Of a stretch of 13,382 nucleotides of DNA, positions 6,203 to 13,382 are shown piece after piece. Position 1 is the first letter of the stretch, and each line of letters begins with the position of its first letter. Under the pieces are notes generated by a model, which saw only the letters and a program-made list of their open reading frames with translations, searched no databases and had not been told where the DNA came from. Position numbers and translations under genes: made by a program. This DNA comes from Acidobacteriota bacterium (GTDB lineage: Bacteria; Acidobacteriota; UBA6911; RPQK01; DATIPO01): assembly GCA_028277865.1 (NCBI GenBank), contig JANQFM010000776.1:1-13382 (forward strand), in the 5' to 3' direction.

Positions 6203-7774
6203 ATGAAAAGGTTGAGAGGGTTGTTTTGTTTTTGGATGGGGGTATTCATCTTCACGCTTTCGTCGGCGCTGGAAGCTCAGCAGCCTCAATGGGGGCCGGA
6301 ACTGACCCTGGAGCAAAGACTTGAAGGGCTGCGCAACTATCTCGAAACTAAGGAAAAAGACCGCAGGAAATCGGATGAGTACAGCGAAGATGAAATCAAG
6401 AAAATGCAGCAATTAGGCCAGATCCCCTTAGTCAAGAAGGTCATTCAAGAAGCCTATGCCGATTTGCAGCGCAGCGATCAACAGGAAGCCTTCCGAATCA
6501 ACGTGGAAACAGGCCGAAATGCACTGCGGCTCTACCAGCATCCAGTACTCCAGGAATACATCAATAATCTGGGACAGTCCCTCGTGCCGCAAGACTCCTT
6601 CAAGCTCTTCACCTTCCGGGTGCTTTACGATCCACTGCCCTATTCCTTCGCCCTCAGCACGGGCAGTGTTTATGTGTCCACAGGCATGCTTTCGCTGGTC
6701 GAGAACGAGGCGCAACTGGCCTATGTGCTCTCGCACGAAATTGCACATGTCGAGAGGGAGCATTTCTACCAGCAAATCCGCGGAAAGATTCTCGAGTTCG
6801 CCCTGAACATAAAGAAAGCAAAGGGCGCCGCAAAAAAGGGTGCGATTTTCGGCGCCATCGCAGGGGTGGTCACCGGCCTCGCAACCGGAGATGCCGGATA
6901 TGGGTTTGTGGGCGGCGAACAGGCTTTCAGATTGGCCACCAGCATCGCATACAAGCCCAAAGCGACCAATTGGGAGTTGGAGGACGAGATAGACGCCGAT
7001 TCCTATGGCATCGAGCTGGCTCTGAAGCGCGACTACGACGTACGGGAAGCGCCTCAGTTCTTGCTGGCCATGGAAAGAGTGATCGATGAAGACCCGCGCG
7101 TCGGCCTGGCATTTCACCGCAACATCGTCAGCCTTCCTGACCGGCGCAGGCACATCACAGGCCATCTTCAGGAGGAGTTGAAAGAGGAACTTGCGGCCAA
7201 GGAGGCTCTTGCCCTCAAGGGTACGTCGCCCAACTTTCATTTCTTGATGGCTACCGTCCGGCGAGACAACGGCAAACGCGCCCTCATGTACGATCTTTTC
7301 AGGCTTGCCAAGGAGAACCTGGAAAAGGCCATTGCCATCCGCTCCACGGACCCCGAGGCCCATTATTATCTCGGAAAAGTCTATGCGCTCACCTCCCGCG
7401 AGCCTCAAGACCTTGAAAAAGCGCAACACCACTTTCAGCAGGCCATCAGCTACGACTCACGCCGCAATTACCACCCCGAGCCTCACCTTGAACTGGCGCT
7501 GGCATTGATCCGCACAGAGGATCCTCAGCACCACCCTCGCATCCAAAAGGAGCTGAAGTCCTACGTCCGGCTTTACCAGCGCAAGTACGGCGGCGATTTG
7601 CCCGCAAGCATGACCTTTATTTACGACTATCTTTCGCTGACCGGGGAGGATAGCTGGATGGTGCCGGCCGTACGAAACGTCTCCCTGGGCGACGATCAGC
7701 CTTTGAGGGTCATTTCAGTGCCCCATTCCCAACGGGAGCGAAAAGCTCGATCCAACAAATCTGAAGGCCACTAG
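6203..7774 (+). CDS. Secreted M48-family zinc metalloprotease with TPR-like repeats
   Basis: 523 aa. The N-terminal signal peptide (MKRLRGLFCFWMGVFIFTLS, then SALEA before QQPQ) predicts export. The zinc motif HEIAH gives H178, E179 and H182; the third ligand is probably E262 in the ExxAD signature EIDAD, as in M48 peptidases. A Gly/Ala-rich segment (about 212-232) lies between the two zinc motifs. The C-terminal third (about 350-470) looks TPR-like, with NLEKAIAIRSTDPEAHYYLG and a second helical pair HFQQAISYDSRR. This is the architecture of BepA-like periplasmic proteases that handle misfolded envelope proteins. A strong ribosome binding site (AAGGGGGA) precedes ATG 6203, and it is the first gene of the right-hand run, with only 13 bases before the next gene. 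The family is sure; the envelope quality-control role is inferred. Confidence 0.92.
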   Translation: MKRLRGLFCFWMGVFIFTLSSALEAQQPQWGPELTLEQRLEGLRNYLETKEKDRRKSDEYSEDEIKKMQQLGQIPLVKKVIQEAYADLQRSDQQEAFRINVETGRNALRLYQHPVLQEYINNLGQSLVPQDSFKLFTFRVLYDPLPYSFALSTGSVYVSTGMLSLVENEAQLAYVLSHEIAHVEREHFYQQIRGKILEFALNIKKAKGAAKKGAIFGAIAGVVTGLATGDAGYGFVGGEQAFRLATSIAYKPKATNWELEDEIDADSYGIELALKRDYDVREAPQFLLAMERVIDEDPRVGLAFHRNIVSLPDRRRHITGHLQEELKEELAAKEALALKGTSPNFHFLMATVRRDNGKRALMYDLFRLAKENLEKAIAIRSTDPEAHYYLGKVYALTSREPQDLEKAQHHFQQAISYDSRRNYHPEPHLELALALIRTEDPQHHPRIQKELKSYVRLYQRKYGGDLPASMTFIYDYLSLTGEDSWMVPAVRNVSLGDDQPLRVISVPHSQRERKARSNKSEGH

Positions 7775-7787
7775 CTCGGAGTAACCT

Positions 7788-9344
7788 GTGAGAATTCTGC
7801 TGGCCCGTATTGCGCAGCTTCTCCCTGTACTGACGATCTTGGGGGGCACTGCGCCCAGGCAAATCTTTGAGCTGGTCATTCCGGAAGCCAATCTCCGGGT
7901 GCCTCAGAACCAGTCTGTCACAGTGCCGCATCCTTTCATCAGCCGGCTGCGGCTACGGCTTGACGGATCCCCGCAGCGCTTCGACTACGGCCGCATTGTC
8001 ACACGCCTGAACGGTGAGTCGGCCAGCGTCATCATGAAGACCACTTCGGATAAGCGCGGAATTATCTGCGACCTTGACCTGAATTTCCGAGCCGGATTCC
8101 GACTGCAGAGGGGCCGAAACTCCGTCGAGATTCTGGCCGAGGATCTCTACGGCCGTAGTTATTTCGGCTCCTTCGCAGTCTATGTCGGCGAGCAAGCCCG
8201 CTCGGGAAGCGAAATCCAAACCAGGGTCCATCGGGGCTCCAGAGACTCCCCTGCCCCCCGCATCGTGCTGACTCGGCCAGCCGAACCTCTTTCCGATGCC
8301 GATCGGAATGTGGTTTTCGAAGGCTACGTCTTCCATAGCCGGATCGGCCTGACCCTGAACATCGGGGGGCATGCAAGCGGGCTTCGACAGGTTAAGCGCA
8401 CCAGCCGCGGGATGGTGCGGCCAGCTCCTGGCCAGTTGCGTTTTCGATTTCAGCAAGAGGTTGAGTTAGCACCGCAAATAACAGAGGTCAAAGTCTCTGC
8501 ACTCGACATCGGAGGCAGCCGCACCGATGTGGTGGTGCCGATCTTTCCGTCCGGCCCTGCCGCGGCCCGCCGCCGCTTCGCTGTTGTAGTGGGCGTTTCA
8601 GAGTACCGCCACCAAAGCCTCCGCCTGCGATACGCTCACCGGGATGCCCAAGCATTCCGCAAACTTCTCATTGATCGAATGGGCTTTCCCCGCTCAAACG
8701 TCTTATTGCTGATCAACGAGGATGCCACGGCAGAGGGCATCCGTTCGAGCCTGTTCACCTTTCTTGCCCAAACCGAGGAAACCGACCTCGTCGTGATCTT
8801 CTTTGCCGGCCACGGCATGAGAGACCCCAACAACCCATTGGACCTTTATCTTCTGCCTTATGACGCCGCCCCGGACAACATGGGCGGCACAGCCTTGCCC
8901 ATGTGGCGGATGCGTGACCTGTTCATGCGGACCCTCAAGTCGCAAAACGTCGTGACCTTCGTGGACGCCTGCCGCAGTGCGGGCATTGGTGGGGACGGAT
9001 CACACAACCTGATCAACCAATACGTTGCGAAGTCGGCCTCAATGGGCAGGCGTTCGGTGCTTGTCGCCAGCGACATTGGCGAACTGGCTCAGGAATCTGA
9101 AGCACTCCAAGCTGGGGTTTTCACGCACTTTCTGCTGCGCGGACTGCGGGGGGAAGCCGATGGCGACGCAGACGGCCTCATCACAACCGGGGAGCTGTTC
9201 TCCTTCGTCCGCGACGGCGTCTTTGGATTCACAGGCGGCAGACAAACCCCGGTTGCCTTGTCTGGCCTGAATCATCACCAGGCCATCTTCCCGAATCAGA
9301 AACTCGAACCACTGGAGGGAAATGAAGGCTATGCGAAGCAATAA
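7788..9344 (+). CDS. Secreted caspase-like (peptidase C14) protein with N-terminal beta-rich domains
   Basis: 518 aa from a GTG start preceded by CGGAG. A hydrophobic N-terminal segment (LLARIAQLLPVLTILGG) looks like a signal peptide or anchor. Residues about 30-145 and 160-255 look like two beta-rich, Ig-like domains (for example RGRNSVEILAEDLYGRSYFG). The caspase fold starts at about 262 with RRFAVVVGVSEYR, contains the catalytic His in FAGHG (H342) and ends the core with the catalytic Cys in DACRS (C395), both intact. A later DADGLITTGELFSFV segment resembles the C-terminal part of many bacterial caspase-like proteins and could bind calcium. Bacterial C14 proteins cleave after basic or acidic residues and often need activation. 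Being exported and sandwiched between TPR proteins, it may act on envelope substrates or neighbouring gene products. Its 3' end overlaps the next gene by 23 bases. Confidence 0.92.
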   Translation: MRILLARIAQLLPVLTILGGTAPRQIFELVIPEANLRVPQNQSVTVPHPFISRLRLRLDGSPQRFDYGRIVTRLNGESASVIMKTTSDKRGIICDLDLNFRAGFRLQRGRNSVEILAEDLYGRSYFGSFAVYVGEQARSGSEIQTRVHRGSRDSPAPRIVLTRPAEPLSDADRNVVFEGYVFHSRIGLTLNIGGHASGLRQVKRTSRGMVRPAPGQLRFRFQQEVELAPQITEVKVSALDIGGSRTDVVVPIFPSGPAAARRRFAVVVGVSEYRHQSLRLRYAHRDAQAFRKLLIDRMGFPRSNVLLLINEDATAEGIRSSLFTFLAQTEETDLVVIFFAGHGMRDPNNPLDLYLLPYDAAPDNMGGTALPMWRMRDLFMRTLKSQNVVTFVDACRSAGIGGDGSHNLINQYVAKSASMGRRSVLVASDIGELAQESEALQAGVFTHFLLRGLRGEADGDADGLITTGELFSFVRDGVFGFTGGRQTPVALSGLNHHQAIFPNQKLEPLEGNEGYAKQ

Positions 9345-9930
9345 GATCCTTCTTTGGACTCTCTGCCTTGCTATCCCGGCGGTGCTTTCGGCCCAGAACA
9401 CCAGCAAGGCCCTCAAACACGTGGCCAAGGCTGAAAAGCACTTGGCCCAAGGCAAGCTGAACAAGATGCTGAAAGCAGCCAAAAAGGCCCGCAAGAATGA
9501 TCCTTCCCTGGGTGAAAGTTACGCCCTGCTGGGAATCTACCATTACCGCAATACGGATTTCGAAAACGCCCGCAGCTACTTCGAGACCAGCATCGAGAAG
9601 GATTCAAACATTTCTGTCCCGCGCGCCTACTTGGGGAATCTGCTTTTCGAAGAAGGCGAGTTCGACCGTGCCCTGGACGAGTGGAGCCTGTCGGCCCGGC
9701 TCGATCCTCGCAATCCCGAGGCATTGGCCAGCCTGGCACTGGGTTTTTTTCAACTGGGCAAGAAGAAAGAAGCGGTCCAGCTGTACAGAAAGGCCCTGCG
9801 CTGGGACAAGCGCTACTACGATCAAGAGTTTCTGGCCAACTTCAGGGAGGGCGCAGGCTGGGGGCCCAAGAAACTGAAGGCCGCTCTTGCCCTGCTTGAG
9901 GGCGTCCCCGCCCCCCGAATCCGTTACTGA
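9322..9930 (+). CDS. Secreted tetratricopeptide-repeat protein
   Basis: 202 aa. A signal peptide (MKAMRSNKILLWTLCLAIPA, then VLSA before QNTSK) is clear. Three TPR-like helix pairs follow: YALLGIYHYRNTDFENARSY, then AYLGNLLFEEGEFDRALDEW, then LASLALGFFQLGKKKEAVQL (about residues 65-165). Before them lies a Lys/Ala-rich helix. It has no catalytic motif and probably serves as a docking scaffold for the adjacent proteases. GGAGGG (9314-9319) lies very close to ATG 9322; ATG 9331 is a possible alternative start. The gene begins inside the end of the caspase gene, suggesting coupled translation and a shared complex. Confidence 0.87.
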   Translation: MKAMRSNKILLWTLCLAIPAVLSAQNTSKALKHVAKAEKHLAQGKLNKMLKAAKKARKNDPSLGESYALLGIYHYRNTDFENARSYFETSIEKDSNISVPRAYLGNLLFEEGEFDRALDEWSLSARLDPRNPEALASLALGFFQLGKKKEAVQLYRKALRWDKRYYDQEFLANFREGAGWGPKKLKAALALLEGVPAPRIRY

Positions 9931-9960
9931 AGGCAGAGTTTCGAATCCATGGAGGCCTCA

Positions 9961-10785
9961 ATGCGAGTCAAGGCAGCTATTTTGAATCTGCTGGCCCTGG
10001 CGATCGGGTCTGAGGTCATCGCAACGCATCAGATTGAAAAGACGCCTCACCCTGTACGGTCCTCCAATCAGGTCGGAAAAGGCACTCGCGGTGTTGGACG
10101 GGCCGACGCCTTGCAGACGCTTTCGCTTGTCCGCGTCCGGTTCCAAAGGCTCGGCCATTCGATGCGGCAACAAATCATGAAGATCGAGACGGTCCGCGAA
10201 ATGACCGGCCGAAGCTACGATCTGCTGGCCACAGGGCAGGCGGGGCGCTTCTTGATCCTGGACGCCCAGGGGCTGCCCTTGCTCTCGGTCCCTTTTTCCC
10301 AACCCTCCCTGGTCGTCCGCCGGATTGCGGCCGAGACCCAAATCCGAAGGCTCTTGCAGCTCTCAAACCCGCACGCCGATTTCCGTCTCGACCTCCATCT
10401 GCGAAGCAAGAGACGACAGGCGGAATTCAGGGTCGGGGACGAAGTGACGCTGCGCCTGCTTGCATCCCGGGACAGTTACCTGATGCTTCTCTACGCGGAT
10501 CCCTTGGGAAACCTTTCCGTCCTCTATCCGGCTTGGCCGGAAGAGCAATCCATCGTGCCGGCCGGAGAAGAGGTGCTCATTCCCGGGCTTTTCATCCCTT
10601 CCCCTCAGGGGCGCAGTTTCTTCCAGGCCTTTGCCTTTGCCGACCGGCCGCAAGGGTACGAGTCTTGGAAGACGGGGGAGGAGATTCGACCCTCAACGCT
10701 TCCCTTCGAGGAGATGATGCAATTCCTCGAGGCCCATTCGGGGCTTGCTGCTCAATCACGTCTGCAGATCGTGACCCGAAAGTGA
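9961..10785 (+). CDS. Exported DUF4384-like protein
   Basis: 274 aa from ATG 9961, chosen over ATG 9949 because GGAGG (9951-9955) sits five bases before it. The N-terminus (MRVKAAILNLLALAIGSEVI) looks like a signal peptide. The segment of about 141-227 has the features of DUF4384: FRVGDEVTLRLLASRDSYLM, then LLYADPLGNLSVLYP and VPAGEEVLIPG. This beta-sandwich domain often sits beside or within bacterial caspase-like and CHAT proteins and is presumed to be a binding module. The stretch between the leader and the domain (about 30-135) has no recognised family. No enzymatic motif is seen. It is followed after 13 bases by the CHAT gene. The domain call rests on motif recognition and is fairly, not fully, sure. 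Confidence 0.72.
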   Translation: MRVKAAILNLLALAIGSEVIATHQIEKTPHPVRSSNQVGKGTRGVGRADALQTLSLVRVRFQRLGHSMRQQIMKIETVREMTGRSYDLLATGQAGRFLILDAQGLPLLSVPFSQPSLVVRRIAAETQIRRLLQLSNPHADFRLDLHLRSKRRQAEFRVGDEVTLRLLASRDSYLMLLYADPLGNLSVLYPAWPEEQSIVPAGEEVLIPGLFIPSPQGRSFFQAFAFADRPQGYESWKTGEEIRPSTLPFEEMMQFLEAHSGLAAQSRLQIVTRK

Positions 10786-10798
10786 AGGGATGGATGGG

Positions 10799-12331
10799 AT
10801 GCCAGATCGGCTCTACGACCATTTCGACTTATTGCTGGAGCGTTACGGCCGACGCTACCAAGCCCGGATCTTGAGTTCTGCGGCGGGAGAGGCGGCGCGA
10901 AAGTTTGCCCGGCCCATCTCCGCCCAAGAATCGAACGCTTGGCGTTCCCGCATGGATAGGCCGCTTCAGGCATCGTTGCGGTCGGCCGCTTGCGATGCCC
11001 TGCAGATCCGAGGCCAAGCCGACACCGGCGAGGCCGCCAGGCGCTTGGGAGGGCGGCTCTTCCGTGCGGTTTTTGCCGGATCGATGGAAAACTGCCTGCG
11101 CACGAGCATGGCGGAGGCCCGGCGGCGGGGACGCTGTTTGCGGATCAACTTGAGGCTCTCAGATGCCCCCCAACTGGCCGAGCTCCCTTGGGAGTATCTT
11201 TACGATCCACGCTTGAACCGCTTTCTTGCGCTTTCATCCAGGTTGTCACTGGTGCGCTACCTGGAACTGCCTGAGCCCATCCGCCCTCTGGCCATCAATC
11301 CGCCTTTGAAGGTCTTGGTGGTCGTTTCGAATCCTGACGACCGGGCGCCGCTGGAAGAAGATGCCGAGTGGTCCATGCTGAAGCAGGCGCTTGGCGGGCT
11401 GGAGAGCCGGGGGCGACTCTCTTTAACCCGTCTGGAGGCGGCCACCTTGCCGCGATTGGAAGCGCAACTGCGGCAGCAGCCTTGCCATATCCTGCACTTC
11501 ATCGGACATGGTGGCTTCGACCAGGAGCGCAAGGACGGATATCTGGTCTTTGCCGATGGTCCGGCTCGTAGTGCAGAGGTGGGCTGTCGCCGCCTGTCCA
11601 CCCTCCTGCACGATCACACCGCATTGCGTCTGGTGGTGCTCAATGCCTGCGACGGCGGCAGGGCATCGCCCCTCAATCCCTTCGCCGGCGTGGCCCAGAA
11701 CCTGATCCAGCAGCGCGTCCCGGCCGTGGTGGGAATGCAGTACAAGGTCACAAACAGTGTCGCCCTGACTTTCGCCGAGAGGTTTTATGCCCAAGTAGTA
11801 GAGGGCTTTTCAATCGACGCGGCGGTTTCCCGTGCCCGCAAGGCGATCTACCTGGAAGGCCAGGAAGTCGCTTGGGCATCACCAGTGCTCTACATGCGTG
11901 CACGCGGTCGTCTCTTCCAGCTGCAGAATCACGGATCAGCGGATTCCGTCAACCTCTCCCGAATGCCTGGCCCGCTTGATGAACAACGGCAAACCGCTTC
12001 GCAACGTTCGAAAAGCCGAGCCGTCCTGGCCTTTCTGGCGATGCTCTCGGCCACCTCGCAGTGGCTGGGCTGGCTGTGCTTCAGTTTTCTTGCCATCGCT
12101 TTTTGGGAAGAGGGAGCTGCAATCCGGGGGAGTGCGGCGATGGGCGGTAGGGAAATCCTGGTGGCCGTACCCCTGGCCGTGGCCGCCTTGGCAGGGCTCT
12201 ACTTCGGTTTGGCCCCTTTCAAGGAAAGGCTGGGACGCCGATCGCGCCATGCCCTCAAGTCCATCGCAGCATTTGCGTTCGTGGCCGGAGTCCTCTCGGC
12301 TGCTGCCTTGTGGTCATCGATTTGGAAATGA
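10799..12331 (+). CDS. CHAT-domain (caspase-clan) protein with C-terminal membrane helices
   Basis: 510 aa from ATG 10799, which AAGGGA precedes by eight bases; an ATG at 10790 in the same frame has no properly spaced site. An N-terminal helical region (1-115) leads to LPWEYLYDP, a segment typical at the start of CHAT domains. The CHAT core follows: VLVVVSNPDDRAPL, the catalytic His in HFIGHG (H237), and the catalytic Cys in LNACDGG (C284), then a VPAVVGMQYKV strand and an FAERFYAQVV helix. Both catalytic residues are intact. The C-terminal 100 residues contain about three hydrophobic helices (about 408-436, 453-475, 488-510), so the protease is probably anchored with its catalytic domain in the cytoplasm, as there is no signal peptide. 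CHAT proteases act in effector systems such as Craspase and gasdermin cleavage; the substrate here is unknown. No gasdermin-like or toxin-like partner was recognised nearby. Confidence 0.9.
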   Translation: MPDRLYDHFDLLLERYGRRYQARILSSAAGEAARKFARPISAQESNAWRSRMDRPLQASLRSAACDALQIRGQADTGEAARRLGGRLFRAVFAGSMENCLRTSMAEARRRGRCLRINLRLSDAPQLAELPWEYLYDPRLNRFLALSSRLSLVRYLELPEPIRPLAINPPLKVLVVVSNPDDRAPLEEDAEWSMLKQALGGLESRGRLSLTRLEAATLPRLEAQLRQQPCHILHFIGHGGFDQERKDGYLVFADGPARSAEVGCRRLSTLLHDHTALRLVVLNACDGGRASPLNPFAGVAQNLIQQRVPAVVGMQYKVTNSVALTFAERFYAQVVEGFSIDAAVSRARKAIYLEGQEVAWASPVLYMRARGRLFQLQNHGSADSVNLSRMPGPLDEQRQTASQRSKSRAVLAFLAMLSATSQWLGWLCFSFLAIAFWEEGAAIRGSAAMGGREILVAVPLAVAALAGLYFGLAPFKERLGRRSRHALKSIAAFAFVAGVLSAAALWSSIWK

Positions 12332-12336
12332 AGACC

Positions 12337-12342
12337 GGAGGT
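12337..12342 (+). promoter_or_regulatory. Shine-Dalgarno site deciding the last gene's start
   Basis: GGAGGT lies six bases before ATG 12349. It places translation at 12349 rather than at the in-frame GTG 12310 or ATG 12328, and makes the product start directly with a signal peptide. Confidence 0.75.
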
Positions 12343-12348
12343 CGGAAG

Positions 12349-13113
12349 ATGCGGATACTTCGAAGAATGCACTCGCTTGGTGGGGCGGTCTTGTGTTTGG
12401 CAGCCACTTTCCCTGCCTGGGGCCAGCCGCCGGGCAGATCGCTCAGCGGCGTTGCCTCACAGGGAGACTTGCCCGCCATTGAATTCGATCTCGTCAGCAT
12501 CAGGGAACCCCGCAATCCCGGAGACCCTCCGGAACGGGTCCGGGAGGCCAGGGTTTCCCTGGGCGGCCCGGCCATCCGGCGGTTGCAGGGCGAGTCCGAG
12601 GCGCCAGGGAGCCGATCGCCTGTTCAACAGTATTTGTTGAGATTCCGGATGACCCTGCATGAACCGCGGGAGGGGCGTCACTACCAGTGGGTGGAGGTGC
12701 ATTTCAAATTCCCCGACCCGCATTTCCGCGTCCTCGATCTCTACCCAATCAACATTGAAGGAGGGGGACCGGAAATCGAGGCTCTTTCAGTGGACCGGGA
12801 TTTGAGGCTGGTGCCCGGTCGCACCAAGGCCTGCCTGGGGAGCGTCGGCGTGCGCTTCCCGCCCGAACAGACCGTGCAGGGCTTCGGCCTGGGTGAGAGC
12901 AAGGTCTACTGGCGTTTCAGCGCCGAGTCGGATCAGGCGGTCAACAGCGGCACGCGGGAGGGTTTCATGCTCTTGCAGGCGCCGGCCGGGCTGCACGCTA
13001 TTGAGGGCACCGTGTGGACAAGCGCCGTGGTGGGACGGCTGACCGCCGTCGGCTGGTGGTTCTTCCGTGAAGCCAAAAGCAGCTCGTTCGAGGCTCGCTG
13101 GCCGATCCAATAA
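12349..13113 (+). CDS. Secreted protein of unknown family in the caspase/CHAT run
   Basis: 254 aa. A signal peptide (MRILRRMHSLGGAVLCLAAT, then FPAWG before QPPG) is clear. I do not recognise the rest. The mature part is rich in predicted beta strands (YLLRFRMTLHEP, YQWVEVHFKF, VYWRFSAESD, VGWWFFREA) with few Cys, suggesting one or two beta-sandwich domains; C160 or thereabouts is the main cysteine outside the leader. It follows the CHAT gene after 17 bases, so it probably belongs to the same transcript and could be a substrate, inhibitor or sensor for the proteases, but nothing in the sequence shows which. It is the last gene of the run. Confidence 0.78.
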   Translation: MRILRRMHSLGGAVLCLAATFPAWGQPPGRSLSGVASQGDLPAIEFDLVSIREPRNPGDPPERVREARVSLGGPAIRRLQGESEAPGSRSPVQQYLLRFRMTLHEPREGRHYQWVEVHFKFPDPHFRVLDLYPINIEGGGPEIEALSVDRDLRLVPGRTKACLGSVGVRFPPEQTVQGFGLGESKVYWRFSAESDQAVNSGTREGFMLLQAPAGLHAIEGTVWTSAVVGRLTAVGWWFFREAKSSSFEARWPIQ

Positions 13114-13382
13114 GGGGATGTCGCAATGCGCCTTGGAAAGGTGAGCGGACGTCTGTTTTTGTGGCAATTCCGGGACTCCTCCGGAGCCGGCAAATCCCTG
13201 ATAAACCTGTAGTTGGCCCGAAGCGAAAAGTACATATTCGGTTAACCTGTCCCAATACCGCTGATATGACGGAAGCACCTGCCATGAAGCCTGGCAAGCC
13301 GCCACCGTCGGGCCCGCCCCGGCGGAGCGAATGACTGAATGGCTAGGCCGCGAGCCAGCAACCTCATCGCACTCTCTGCGCA
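13114..13382. other. Non-coding stretch at the window's end
   Basis: No supported gene. A 28-codon frame starting at ATG 13126 follows TAAGGGG but is too short to support. The sequence has an 8-base palindrome GGTTAACC (13240-13247) in a locally AT-richer patch that could be a promoter region for a gene beyond the window. No intrinsic terminator with a T-run was found after the last gene. Confidence 0.4.

Noticed and set aside
6428..7432. 334-aa open frame on the - strand
   Set aside because: Antisense to the M48 protease gene, whose zinc motifs and signal peptide fix the true strand.
6203..13113. Gasdermin or type III CRISPR partner for the CHAT protein
   Set aside because: No gasdermin-like protein, CRISPR array or Cas protein is visible in the window.
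13126..13212. 28-codon frame after the last gene
   Set aside because: There is a weak ribosome binding site (TAAGGGG), but the frame is too short and featureless to call without comparative or expression data.

Overview
The window is GC-rich bacterial DNA with every supported gene on the + strand, in closely spaced runs with clear Shine-Dalgarno sites. The organism is most likely a member of the Acidobacteriota or a similar large-genome environmental phylum. This is an inference from three things: decayed GGTTCCGGGTTCC-type and GGCACAGAG-type intergenic repeats, secreted caspase/TPR/CHAT genes, and codon use. No rRNA, tRNA or phylogenetic marker is present to confirm it. No CRISPR array, insertion sequence or tRNA was seen.

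Left module (393-5952): four genes that look like a peptide-derived quinone-cofactor enzyme and its maturation machinery. The first encodes a protein resembling the N-terminal scaffold of LodA/GoxA-type oxidases, which carry cysteine tryptophylquinone (CTQ), with an added C-terminal domain like a cytochrome c without its heme motif. The second encodes a 259-aa protein holding a PWQxDxxxC...W motif like the catalytic end of that family, so the oxidase appears to be split into two polypeptides. The third is a radical SAM/SPASM enzyme closely resembling QhpD, which makes thioether crosslinks in quinohemoprotein amine dehydrogenase (QHNDH). The fourth is an FAD-dependent oxidoreductase of the LodB/QhpG/tryptophan-halogenase type, translationally coupled to the third by an ATGA overlap. 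The likely logic is that the radical SAM enzyme and the flavoprotein convert Cys/Trp (and perhaps Cys/acidic) residues of the 259-aa subunit into crosslinks and a CTQ-like cofactor, and that this subunit then works with the LodA-like scaffold. The lodA-like pair is bracketed by mirrored copies of two small repeat families, and one copy has become the 5' coding sequence of the radical SAM gene.

A 250-bp intergenic gap (5953-6202) separates this from the right module.

Right module (6203-13113): six tightly packed genes. They encode a secreted M48 metalloprotease with TPRs, a secreted caspase-like (C14) protease with N-terminal beta-rich domains, a secreted TPR protein, an exported DUF4384-like protein, a CHAT-domain (caspase-clan) protein with C-terminal membrane helices, and a secreted protein of unknown family. 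Two caspase-clan proteases and a metalloprotease in one apparent operon, most of them exported, suggest an envelope-associated proteolytic cascade or stress/conflict system; the trigger and substrate are unknown. The final 269 bases hold no convincing gene.
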